Part shown: one piece after another, positions 1 to 8,610 of the stretch
Layout: the number at the start of each line of letters is the position of its first letter
Numbering within the stretch: the stretch's first letter is position 1
NCBI RefSeq assembly: GCF_001667035.1
Contig: NZ_LZIR01000030.1
Span: forward strand, 1 to 54,741
Reading direction: 5' to 3'
Length of the DNA stretch: 54,741 nucleotides
Source of the DNA: Mycobacterium sp. 852002-51057_SCH5723018
GTDB taxonomy: Bacteria > Actinomycetota > Actinomycetes > Mycobacteriales > Mycobacteriaceae
Notes under the pieces: model-generated
What the model was told of the DNA's origin: nothing
Database searches by the model: none
What the model saw: only the letters and a program-made list of their open reading frames with translations
Made by a program: the position numbers and the translations under genes

Positions 1-52
1 TGACAGCATGGACGAGATCCAAGCGGCGATGTCCGGGCAGGCGAGCGGCTAA
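1..52 (+). CDS. C-terminal end of an upstream gene (partial)
   Basis: An open frame enters from the left edge and ends at a TAA at 50-52, giving a tail that ends in DEIQAAMSGQASG. Its stop overlaps the convergent fprB stop. In M. tuberculosis the neighbour of fprB in this orientation is Rv0887c, a glyoxalase/VOC-like protein, so that is the likely identity, but only about 16 residues are visible and none are diagnostic. Confidence 0.45.
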   Translation, partial: DSMDEIQAAMSGQASG

Positions 53-1737
53 AACCCCCCCCCCCGGGCCAGCCGCGGGGGCGGGGGGGGGGGCGCGGGC
101 TGGGCGGTGGCCGCCGCAGCGAGCATGTCGGCGATGTCGGTGAACTTGTTGCGCGGCCGTCCGTCGTGGCTGCCGCGCTCGATCTCGGCGGCGTCGATCG
201 CACGCCATCCCGCGGAGTCGACGGCGTCGGGTTGGCGCGCGAGCACCAGCCTGTCCAACGCGTCAGGCTTGGTTATCGGGTCGGCCAAGTTGCCGGCGTT
301 GAAATCGGCCACCAGGGAGTGGACGGTCTGAACAGAGCAGGACTTGTTCGTCCCGATGAACCCGGTCGGTCCGCGCTTGATCCATCCCGCGACATACGCG
401 CCGGCCACCGGCCGGCCGGACGGGTCGACGACACGACCGCCGTCGTTGGGGACGATAGCCGCCGATTCGTCGAACGGCAGATCGCGAATCGGCTTGCCGC
501 GGTAGCCGATTGAGGTCAGCACCAGGCCCGCCTCAAGCTGATGCACCTCGTCGGTACCGGTGACGGTGAACTCCACTCCGGTCGCCCGCTGCTGACCGAG
601 CACGCGCTTGGGCGTGAGTTGGTAGGCCAGCCGGATCCGTTGGCGCGAAGCAGGCGCCGAACCGTCACCCAGCTTGGTCAAGATCTCGAGCTTGTTCTTG
701 GTCAGCGGGTCCAACACGGTCGCCAGGTCGCGTGTCACTCGTCGATGGTCGAGGGCGTCGAGCACGACCTCGGATGCGCCGGTCAGCCCGATCAGTTCGG
801 GCAAGGTGAACGCCGACTGCGCGGGCCCGCGCCGGGCCGCGATCACCACCTCGCGCACCTTCGAGCCACGAAACGCTTCCAGCGCCCGGTCGGAGATGTC
901 GGTGCGGGCCAGGTCGTCGGGATCTGCGGTCAGCACCCGGGCCACGTCGAGAGCGACGTTGCCGTTGCCCACTATCACCACCCGTTCATGGCTGAGATCG
1001 ACTGCCAGATCGGCGAAATCGGGATGACCGTTGATCCACGCGACCAACTCCGTGGCGGTTCCGGTGCCCTCCAGGCCCATCCCGTCGATGTCCAGCCGAC
1101 GATCGTCGGGCGCGCCGACCGCGTACAGCACGGCGTGATGGTGCGCCAACAGGTCGGCGTGGCTCAGATCCCTGCCGATCTCGACGTTGAGATAAAACCG
1201 GAAGCGGCGATGACCGCAGACCCGGTCGAAGAGCCGGGTGACGTTTTTGGTGTTCTGGTGATCGGGCGCCACCCCGGCGCGCACGAGCCCGTAAGGGGTG
1301 GGCAGCTTCTCAAAGACGTTGACCCGCACCCCATGTTGAGTCAGCAGCTCGTCGGCGGCATACATGGCCGCCGGCCCCGAGCCCACGATGGCCACCGTCA
1401 GCGGCTGGCGCCGGGCGCGCACCTCGGCGGCCGGGATCACCGGGGCCAGCTTCGACGTCGGCGGCAGCTTCACGCCGTCGGGTCGCTCGGGATAGAAGGA
1501 AGCGTTGATCTCCACGAACGGCAGCTGCTTGGGCTCGAGCCGGGTTTCGGGCGCGATCGCGCCCACCGGGCAGGCGCTGACGCACGCGCCGCAGTCCACG
1601 CAGGCCACCGGATCGATGTAGAGCATCTCGGAGGTGGCAAAGCCCGCCTCGTCGGGTGTCGGGTGAATGCAATTCACCGGGCACGCGAAGACACAGGACC
1701 CGTCGTTGCAGCACGACTGGGTAATAACATGCGGCAT
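49..1737 (-). CDS. fprB: Ferredoxin/ferredoxin-NADP reductase FprB
   Basis: The 562-residue protein fuses a bacterial ferredoxin to an adrenodoxin-reductase-type flavoprotein. The first 60 residues hold two iron-sulphur motifs: a Cys cluster at residues 9-19 ending in FACP, and CVDCGACVSACP. Next come an FAD-binding GSGPAAMYAADELL stretch near residue 120 and an NADP-binding VGNGNVALDVARVL stretch near residue 260. The family moves electrons between NADPH and ferredoxin partners such as cytochromes P450. Size and position match M. tuberculosis fprB (Rv0886). The extreme C-terminus is read through an 11-C and an 11-G run and gives a poly-Pro then Gly tail, so the last 15 or so residues may be wrong if either run is miscounted. 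Confidence 0.95.
   Translation of the reverse strand: MPHVITQSCCNDGSCVFACPVNCIHPTPDEAGFATSEMLYIDPVACVDCGACVSACPVGAIAPETRLEPKQLPFVEINASFYPERPDGVKLPPTSKLAPVIPAAEVRARRQPLTVAIVGSGPAAMYAADELLTQHGVRVNVFEKLPTPYGLVRAGVAPDHQNTKNVTRLFDRVCGHRRFRFYLNVEIGRDLSHADLLAHHHAVLYAVGAPDDRRLDIDGMGLEGTGTATELVAWINGHPDFADLAVDLSHERVVIVGNGNVALDVARVLTADPDDLARTDISDRALEAFRGSKVREVVIAARRGPAQSAFTLPELIGLTGASEVVLDALDHRRVTRDLATVLDPLTKNKLEILTKLGDGSAPASRQRIRLAYQLTPKRVLGQQRATGVEFTVTGTDEVHQLEAGLVLTSIGYRGKPIRDLPFDESAAIVPNDGGRVVDPSGRPVAGAYVAGWIKRGPTGFIGTNKSCSVQTVHSLVADFNAGNLADPITKPDALDRLVLARQPDAVDSAGWRAIDAAEIERGSHDGRPRNKFTDIADMLAAAATAQPAPPPPPPRLARGGGF
55..93. repeat. Paired C11 and G11 homopolymer runs in the fprB 3' end
   Basis: Positions 55-65 are eleven C and positions 83-93 are eleven G, separated by a GC-rich spacer. 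Both lie inside the last codons of fprB, and the first abuts the convergent stop codon. Such runs are prone to slippage and to miscalled length in sequencing. Confidence 0.9.
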
Positions 1738-1755
1738 AAGTGGACCCGCGGAGTC

Positions 1756-2781
1756 CTACGCGGCCGGGGCGGCGGCCAGGTGCTGGCGCTGCGGCTCGCT
1801 GCGGTAGCGCGACGGCTTGCCGTTGATCTTGCAGATCCGCCACATCAGCCGCGCGGAGCGCGTTTCCATCAGGCCGGTGTCGTTCGCGAGCATGCGCACG
1901 TCGGCGAACATGTCGCTCAACCACTTTCGCGACTCCGGTGACCGGAAGAACAGTTCCTTCTTGACCTCGCGCGGGATGTCGAACTCCTGCCAGAACGCCT
2001 TCGGCGGCACCGTGATCGCCTGGCACAACACCCGCATTGTCAGCGGGTAATACAACGACGCCCAGAATCGCTGTCGCTTTGTCAACTGCGGCAACCGCTT
2101 TCGCAGGAACTCGTGAGCGAACGAGATGTGCCGGGCCTCCTCGGCCACGTGAATGGCCATCACCCGCTCCATGATCGGATGCAGCGACTTGCCTTCGCGC
2201 AGCACGTTTTTTTGCGTGTGGTCAATCGGCTCCTCGCCGGCCAGCACCCCGATGAAAAACGCCACCGGCAGCGGACCGGCGACCAGTGGAATGAGCGGCG
2301 AGATCCAGCGCAGCATCCGCGGCATTCCCGGGACGTCGGCGCCGACGCGGTTGACCATCTCCTGGAACATCATGGTGTGGTTGCACTCTTCGACCGATTC
2401 GTGCAGGCAGTACCGGTATTCCGGCGAGCCGTTGGGCACCCAGAACGTGTAGTTCATCAGGCCGCGGATCAGGATCGACTCGAAGTGCAGCCCGACCTTG
2501 GCCACGTTGGCCTGCCGCCACATGCCGATCTTGATCTTGCGCTCTTCGGACTGCGCTTGATACCAGGGATGACGGCCCAACGGGTCGGTCAACGGCAGGA
2601 TCCACCGAGCATCGTTCTCCTTGACGGCAAACTCCGGTGAATCCCAGTCGATGTCGGTGTAGGGATTGAAGTTTCGCCGCACCGACCCCTCGGACAGTGT
2701 GGCGAGCATGTTCACGTACTCGGCGTCGTCGCGCACCTCCATATTGCGGCGCCAACGCCGGACCATTCGCGTCCTGGCCAT
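1756..2781 (-). CDS. AurF-like diiron oxygenase family protein (Rv0885 homologue)
   Basis: The 341-residue protein has the helical carboxylate pattern of the AurF (p-aminobenzoate N-oxygenase) family: EECNH near residue 133, GEEPIDH near 183 and EEARHISFAHEF near 211, all plausible diiron ligands. The family performs O2-dependent oxidations; the substrate here is unknown. The ATG at 2781 follows a GGGGAGG ribosome site. A later in-frame Met (MEVRDD) is an alternative start. It lies upstream of fprB on the same strand with an 18-bp gap, so FprB could be its electron donor, which is an inference. A palindromic operator candidate lies 30 bp upstream. Confidence 0.85.
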   Translation of the reverse strand: MARTRMVRRWRRNMEVRDDAEYVNMLATLSEGSVRRNFNPYTDIDWDSPEFAVKENDARWILPLTDPLGRHPWYQAQSEERKIKIGMWRQANVAKVGLHFESILIRGLMNYTFWVPNGSPEYRYCLHESVEECNHTMMFQEMVNRVGADVPGMPRMLRWISPLIPLVAGPLPVAFFIGVLAGEEPIDHTQKNVLREGKSLHPIMERVMAIHVAEEARHISFAHEFLRKRLPQLTKRQRFWASLYYPLTMRVLCQAITVPPKAFWQEFDIPREVKKELFFRSPESRKWLSDMFADVRMLANDTGLMETRSARLMWRICKINGKPSRYRSEPQRQHLAAAPAA

Positions 2782-2809
2782 TCAAAGCCTCCCCAACGAG
2801 GTTTACATT

Positions 2810-2843
2810 TGGACATGCTGTGTCCAGACAGTACCGCAGGTAC
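2810..2843. promoter_or_regulatory. Palindromic operator candidates between Rv0885 homologue and serC
   Basis: TGGACA-TGCTG-TGTCCA (2810-2826) is a perfect 6-5-6 inverted repeat, directly followed by GTACC-GCA-GGTAC (2831-2843). They sit 29 bp upstream of the AurF-like gene start and about 160 bp upstream of serC. Position and symmetry fit a dimeric regulator, probably acting on the oxygenase/fprB side. Confidence 0.55.
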
Positions 2844-2850
2844 CGGGTAA

Positions 2851-4119
<1,269 letters not shown>

Positions 4120-4240
4120 CGTTTCGGTCACCGGCCGGCAACCCGCCAGCGTGTCACAGCCGGTTATCGGCGTTGGCTGCACTAGAGTGCGGACCTGACG
4201 GGTCCGTCGCTGACCGGCGCGGAGCCTGCGAGGAGAAGCC

Positions 4241-5023
4241 ATGCGGGAACTCAATGTGGTTGGTCTCGATCACGACGGCAAACGCGTCATCTGCGAGGGC
4301 GCAGAACCCGCCGAACAATTCAAGCTCGTGGTCGACGACCGATTGCGGGCCGCCCTGCGCGGGGACCCGATCCCGCCGGAACAACCCCCACTCGACATGC
4401 AGGTGACCAACATGTTGAGCCCCAAGGAAATTCAGGCCAAGATCCGTGCCGGCGCCTCCGTAGAGCAGGTGGCCGCGGCGTCGGGCTCCGACATCTCCCG
4501 AATCCGCCGGTTCGCCCATCCGGTCTTGCTGGAACGCGCCCGGGCGGCGGAGCTGGCAACGGCCGCCCACCCGATGCTGGCCGACGGGCCCGCGGTGCTG
4601 ACCCTGCTGGAAAGCGTCAGCACCGCCTTGGTGGCGCGCGGCCTGGAACCCGACAGGCTGAGCTGGGATGCCTGGCGCAACGAGGACAGCCGCTGGACGG
4701 TGCAGCTTGCCTGGAAGGTCGGTCGTTCCGACAACATCGCGCATTTCAGCTTCGCTCCCGGCGCGCACGGCGGAACGGTCACCGCGATCGACGATGCGGC
4801 CAGTGAACTGATCGACCCGGACTTCGAGCGACCGCTGCGACCGCTCGCCCGGGTATCGCGCATCGACTTCGAGGCGGGGGTACCGCCGGCCAGCGAGGAA
4901 GAAACCGCCGAGCCGACGGTCCCCGCACCGCCCGAACAGCCGGTGCACACCCGGCGCGGCAAGCCGGTCATCCCGGCGTGGGAGGACGTCCTGCTCGGCG
5001 TGCGCTCAGGCGGGCACCGCTAG
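4241..5023 (+). CDS. sepH: Septation protein SepH (DUF3071)
   Basis: The 260-residue protein matches Rv0883c. The N-terminal two thirds form the DUF3071 region (start MRELNVVGLDHDGKRVIC), including a helix-turn-helix-like segment near IRAGASVEQVAAASG and an RIRRFAHPVLLERARAA motif. The C-terminal 60 residues are Pro/Glu rich. SepH proteins of actinobacteria bind FtsZ and promote its assembly during division. ATG 4241 has an AGGAGAAG ribosome site. The stop overlaps the convergent membrane-protein gene by 3 bp. Confidence 0.85.
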   Translation: MRELNVVGLDHDGKRVICEGAEPAEQFKLVVDDRLRAALRGDPIPPEQPPLDMQVTNMLSPKEIQAKIRAGASVEQVAAASGSDISRIRRFAHPVLLERARAAELATAAHPMLADGPAVLTLLESVSTALVARGLEPDRLSWDAWRNEDSRWTVQLAWKVGRSDNIAHFSFAPGAHGGTVTAIDDAASELIDPDFERPLRPLARVSRIDFEAGVPPASEEETAEPTVPAPPEQPVHTRRGKPVIPAWEDVLLGVRSGGHR

Positions 5024-5286
5024 GCCGTCATCGCCAGCAGCGTCAGCCACGCGCCGGCCACACCTATGCCCGCCCCCAGTACAAACCAGCGCAGCACCGG
5101 GGTGCGCCGCCAGCCCCACAGCGTCGGTGCCAGCCCACCCGCGGCCACGATGTTGAGGCCGACCGCCAGCAGCGGATGCACCCTGAGCAGCCCGAGGCTG
5201 AGCACCACGATGCCGACTCCTGTCACCGCGGCGACAAACCCGGAGACGGTCAAACCCGTTGCCCAGGGCACGGACTCGTCGTTCAC
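5020..5286 (-). CDS. Small membrane protein, DUF2537 type (Rv0882 homologue)
   Basis: This 88-residue protein has two to three hydrophobic segments: TGLTVSGFVAAVTGVGIVV, then LLAVGLNIVAAGGLAP, then a C-terminal FVLGAGIGVAGAWLTLLAM. It occupies the position of Rv0882, between sepH and the rRNA methyltransferase. The function is unknown. It could be co-transcribed with the upstream methyltransferase and MarR genes, which lie on the same strand with a gap of 15 bp. Confidence 0.75.
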   Translation of the reverse strand: MNDESVPWATGLTVSGFVAAVTGVGIVVLSLGLLRVHPLLAVGLNIVAAGGLAPTLWGWRRTPVLRWFVLGAGIGVAGAWLTLLAMTA

Positions 5287-5301
5287 GGGGCGAGCCTAAC
5301 C

Positions 5302-6198
5302 TTAATCGCCCGCCTCGCCCCCTCGCCGCTCCGCGGCTGGGAGTGCCGCCGTCTCGGGCCGCGCCGCGACCCGCATCGTCACCGAGTGCCCCCGCTCGTA
5401 GAAGGCCAACGCCGCCGCCGTCGCGACATTGAGCGAGTCGGTGCCGCGCGACATCGGGATGCGCACCCGCGCGTCGCTGAGCCGCAGGGTCGCCGCCGCC
5501 AGCCCCGGACCCTCGGCGCCCACCAACACCGCGATCCGTTCGTCACGCGCCGCCACCATCGCCTCCGCCAGCGTGCACCCGTCGCGGTGCGGAGTCATCG
5601 CCAACAGCCGAAACCCCTTGTCCTTCAGCGTGATCAGGTCGGCGGGCCAGTTGGATGTCCGCGCATAGGGCACCAGCAGCGCGTGGCCCATCGACACCCG
5701 CACCGCGCGGCGGTACAGCGGATCCGCACAGCCGCCGCCGAAGACCACCGCGTCCACGCCCAGCCCCGCCGCGTTGCGAAAGATCGAGCCCAGGTTCTCG
5801 TGGTCATTGACGCCCTCGAGCACCGCCACGGTGCGCGCGCCGTCGACCACTTCTCCGACGCCGGGTTCGGGGACCCTCCTGGCGGCCGCCAGCACACCGC
5901 GATTGAGGTGAAAGCCGACCACCCGCGCCATCACATCGGCCGATGCCCGGTAGAACGGCGCTTCGGCGGCGGCCAAGTCTTCCTTGAGCTCGGCCAGCCG
6001 GCGGTCGGTGCCCAGCAGGGCGTGCGGGGTGAACCGGGACGCGAGCATGCGCTGCACGACCAGCACTCCCTCGGCGATCACCAACCCTTTGCCCCTCGGC
6101 AGGTCGGGGCGACGATCGACGCTGTTCAGGTCGCGGAAATCGTCGAGTCGCGGATCGTCGGGATCGTTGACGTCCTGAACATCCAGGGCGTCGGTCAC
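5302..6198 (-). CDS. TrmH/SpoU-family RNA 2'-O-methyltransferase (Rv0881 homologue)
   Basis: The 298-residue protein has the SPOUT methyltransferase motifs: [21 protein letters not shown] (motif 1, near residue 130), [10 protein letters not shown] (motif 2) and [19 protein letters not shown] (motif 3, near the C-terminus), which form the knotted SAM-binding site. An N-terminal RNA-binding substrate domain precedes it. The exact RNA target is not readable from sequence. Its start overlaps the marR stop by 4 bp (ATGA), indicating translational coupling. Confidence 0.9.
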   Translation of the reverse strand: MTDALDVQDVNDPDDPRLDDFRDLNSVDRRPDLPRGKGLVIAEGVLVVQRMLASRFTPHALLGTDRRLAELKEDLAAAEAPFYRASADVMARVVGFHLNRGVLAAARRVPEPGVGEVVDGARTVAVLEGVNDHENLGSIFRNAAGLGVDAVVFGGGCADPLYRRAVRVSMGHALLVPYARTSNWPADLITLKDKGFRLLAMTPHRDGCTLAEAMVAARDERIAVLVGAEGPGLAAATLRLSDARVRIPMSRGTDSLNVATAAALAFYERGHSVTMRVAARPETAALPAAERRGGEAGD

Positions 6199-6626
6199 GG
6201 GCTTTCGTCGACCAGGGCCAACATCAAATCAGCCGCGCTGCGCAGGATGTCGCGTTTGTCGGCGTCCATTGTCGCCAGCCGCTTGCCCAGCCACTCCTGG
6301 CGGGCCCGACGGGTCTCCTTGACCAGTTCCGCGCCGGACTCCGACACCGTGACCAGGACCTGTCGCCCGTCGACGGGGTGCGGCTTACGGTCGACCAGAC
6401 CCATGTCGGCCAGCGACGCGATCACCCGAGTCATCGACGGGGGCCGGACCCGCTCGCGGATCGCCAGCGCACCGGGAGTCATCGCGCCCTCGTTGGCCAG
6501 CGTGGCCAGCGCCGAAAGCTGTGACAGCGACACCGGCGAGGACGGGTTGCGAAACCGCAGTTGGCGGGCCAGCCGCATGACGGCCAGCGACAAGTCGCTG
6601 GCCAGCCGGGCATCGCTGTCAGGCAT
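6195..6626 (-). CDS. MarR-family transcriptional regulator (Rv0880 homologue)
   Basis: The 143-residue protein is a winged-helix MarR regulator. The recognition region is [20 protein letters not shown], and the wing contains [21 protein letters not shown], with the typical D-x-R signature. It is the first gene of a probable marR-methyltransferase-membrane protein operon. Its upstream region carries the 58-bp tandem repeat and faces the divergent DUF2530 gene, so repeat number could alter spacing of its own promoter. Confidence 0.9.
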   Translation of the reverse strand: MPDSDARLASDLSLAVMRLARQLRFRNPSSPVSLSQLSALATLANEGAMTPGALAIRERVRPPSMTRVIASLADMGLVDRKPHPVDGRQVLVTVSESGAELVKETRRARQEWLGKRLATMDADKRDILRSAADLMLALVDESP

Positions 6627-6693
6627 GGCGCGAGGTTACACGGAACCCGCGAAACTCGGGAGACCAAACGGCGAACGGTGGATTTTGGCGAAT

Positions 6694-6842
6694 CAGGCCG
6701 CACAACGGGCCGCATCGTCGCGGCGCCCACCTGGATTGCCCCGCTCCTCCTCAGGCCGCACAACGGGCCGCATCGTCGCGGCGCCCACCTGGATTGCCCC
6801 GCTCCTCCTCAGGCCGCACAACGGCCCGCATCGTCGCGGCGC
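6694..6842. repeat. 58-bp tandem repeat (VNTR), about 2.6 copies
   Basis: A 58-bp unit beginning CAGGCCGCACAACGGGCCGC is repeated at 6694, 6752 and 6810. The first two copies look identical; the third stops after 33 bp (to 6842) and differs by a G-to-C change. It fills most of the space between two divergent genes and ends next to the DUF2530 start. The size and location fit a MIRU/VNTR-type mycobacterial locus. Confidence 0.93.
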
Positions 6843-6855
6843 TATGTTAATCGCG

Positions 6856-7128
6856 ATGCCTGAGCAACCTCCCACCAGCCGCGAGGCGCCGTCGCTGCCG
6901 CCCTCGCTGCTCAAGGTGTGGCCGGTTGTCGTGGTCGGCTTCTGCGGCTGGCTGATCTCCGCGGCCCTGGCGTTTGCTCTACCCGCCCTGCAGAGTTGGC
7001 GCCCTGTCACGCTGGGCGGACTGGGCGTCGGGCTGGTCGGTACCGCCCTCTTCGTCTCGCAGCTTGCCGCGGCGCGACGCGGCGCCCGCGGCGCACAGTC
7101 CGGGCTCGAAACCTACCTGGACCACTAG
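6856..7128 (+). CDS. Small membrane protein, DUF2530 type (Rv0879c homologue)
   Basis: The 90-residue protein (start MPEQPPTSREAP) has two transmembrane segments, VWPVVVVGFCGWLISAALAF and a second near LGGLGVGLVGTALFVSQL, and ends GLETYLDH. Size and position match Rv0879c. An in-frame ATG 12 bp upstream (6844) touches the end of the 58-bp repeat and is less likely. The function is unknown. Confidence 0.8.
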   Translation: MPEQPPTSREAPSLPPSLLKVWPVVVVGFCGWLISAALAFALPALQSWRPVTLGGLGVGLVGTALFVSQLAAARRGARGAQSGLETYLDH

Positions 7129-7156
7129 TTTTCGAAACCGAACCCCGGGAGGTGCG

Positions 7157-7612
7157 ATGGTAGCCCCGCTCTTACAAGCGCACGTCGACATCGACGCACC
7201 GGCCTCGAAGGTCTGGGCGTTGGTATCCGATTTCCGGCGCATGCCGCAATGGAGCCCGCAGTGTCGCTGGATGAAACCGTTCGGACCGCTGCGCCCGGGG
7301 ACCCGGACCCTGAACCTCAATCGACGGAACCGAATGTTCTGGCCCACCACATCCACCGTCGTCGAGGTGATCCCGGAAAAGAAGCTGGCGTTCCGCGTCA
7401 ATACCAACCGGACGATCTGGAGCTACGAGCTCGAGCTCAGCGGACAGGGGACCCGGTTGACCGAAAGCCGCCATGCCGAAAACGGCGTGACCGCGTTCTC
7501 GAACCTGTCGGTGAATGCGCTCTTCGGGGGGACCGCCAACTTCGAACGCGAGCTGGTCGAGGGCATGAATACCTCGCTGGCAAAGATCAAAGCCGCGGCC
7601 GAGGAAGGCTAG
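7157..7612 (+). CDS. SRPBCC (START/polyketide-cyclase-like) family protein
   Basis: The 151-residue protein has the SRPBCC fold signature: an HVDIDAPASKVWALVSDF first strand and helix, a central MPQWSPQCRWMKP segment and a long C-terminal helix ending LVEGMNTSLAKIKAAAEE. Members bind hydrophobic ligands, and some act as cyclases or aromatases. The ATG has a GGGAGGT ribosome site. In H37Rv the PPE13 gene (Rv0878c) lies at about this position. The stop overlaps the convergent DUF3027 gene by 4 bp. It is distinct from the three SRPBCC genes at 34.6-37.1 kb. Confidence 0.85.
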   Translation: MVAPLLQAHVDIDAPASKVWALVSDFRRMPQWSPQCRWMKPFGPLRPGTRTLNLNRRNRMFWPTTSTVVEVIPEKKLAFRVNTNRTIWSYELELSGQGTRLTESRHAENGVTAFSNLSVNALFGGTANFERELVEGMNTSLAKIKAAAEEG

Positions 7613-8532
7613 TCCTGCGGCTCCGCAGCCTCGGACGAAGACTCGGGTGCCTCAGACGAAGACTCGGGTGCCTCGGACGAAGGCTCGGGCGCCTCGGGCG
7701 CAGACTCTGTGGGCTCGGGCACCTCAGGCGCGGGCGGCGGCACCTGGGCGACGTCGAGGACGCCGTCGTCGTATGGCTCATACGCCGGCGAGCCGCTGCC
7801 GGCCGGAGCCGGCGTGTCCGAATGGGCGCCACAGCCGTACTGCTTGTCCACCACATGCCCGTCGGCCGACAGCTCGTTTCCGCACACCCCGAACATCGCA
7901 CCCAGCGATCCGGCAATCGGGAGGAAGAAACCGCAATCGCGGCACATGCGTTTGGTGGATCGCGCCATCGCCGAGTCGGGACCGTAATCCCCGGTGCGCC
8001 ATCGCTCGGCGGCCTCCAACCGGCCTAAGGGGCCCATCACCCAGCGCCGGCCCAATCCGACTTCGGCGGCGACCTCGTCGACCTGTGGGTCACCGCTGGC
8101 GGTGTAGCCGGGCACCAACCGCGGGTCGTTGGCCGCGGGCGCCAGTAGGTCTCCGGGGCTCAAATCCCCCGGTCGCACCCGCTGGTCCCAGGGCACCCAC
8201 TCGGGCGCCAGCAACGCCGTCGGCCCGGGGATCAGCACCACTTCGCTGATCGTGGCGCGGTCCGCGCCGGGATATGCGGCGACGACCGCCGCCCACTGCC
8301 AGCCCTGGTAGCCGGGCAGATGCGCCAGGAACCGGTGGGTGGCGGCGTTGGGATCCTCGTAGCTGACGCCGAGGTAATCCCCGACCGCTTCTGGGCCGGC
8401 GAACTCCTCGACGGATGCCCTGGCCTGGTCGGCCGCACCCCTGAGCATCGCCGCCAACTCGTCGGGCCACTCGGCCACGCTCGTCGCGGCGGGTTCCTCG
8501 GTGGGTCCGGTCACGCTGTCCCCTCTCTGCAT
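7609..8532 (-). CDS. DUF3027 protein with Cys-rich site and repetitive acidic tail (Rv0877 homologue)
   Basis: The 307-residue protein matches Rv0877 in position. The central region ends in a putative metal-binding Cys set, CRDCGFF, GVCGNE and YGCGAHS, near residues 200-240. The last 60 residues are low-complexity acidic repeats of EAPESSS type, encoded by a 21-bp DNA repeat. No signal peptide or membrane segment is seen, so it is probably cytosolic. The biochemical role is not known. It is divergent from the MFS-like gene. Confidence 0.8.
   Translation of the reverse strand: MQRGDSVTGPTEEPAATSVAEWPDELAAMLRGAADQARASVEEFAGPEAVGDYLGVSYEDPNAATHRFLAHLPGYQGWQWAAVVAAYPGADRATISEVVLIPGPTALLAPEWVPWDQRVRPGDLSPGDLLAPAANDPRLVPGYTASGDPQVDEVAAEVGLGRRWVMGPLGRLEAAERWRTGDYGPDSAMARSTKRMCRDCGFFLPIAGSLGAMFGVCGNELSADGHVVDKQYGCGAHSDTPAPAGSGSPAYEPYDDGVLDVAQVPPPAPEVPEPTESAPEAPEPSSEAPESSSEAPESSSEAAEPQD
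7628..7690. repeat. 21-bp coding tandem repeat in the DUF3027 gene
   Basis: Three imperfect 21-bp units begin GCCTCGGACGAAGACTCGGG at 7628, 7649 and 7670 and encode EAPESSS-like heptads on the minus strand. A degenerate fourth unit follows. Being a multiple of three, copy-number changes would keep the reading frame. Confidence 0.85.
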
Positions 8533-8610
8533 TGCGTCTCCATACTAGGTTGGCGAGCCACACCCCGTGACCTGCCGACGCAGGGAGGCGCGATAGGAGA
8601 GAATTGGTTC

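Noticed and set aside
541..1941. A 1.4-kb open frame on the plus strand opposite fprB
   Set aside because: It is the antisense shadow of fprB: high GC removes stops from the opposite frame. The product is His/Arg/Gly rich with no motif, whereas the minus strand encodes clear ferredoxin and FAD/NADP motifs.
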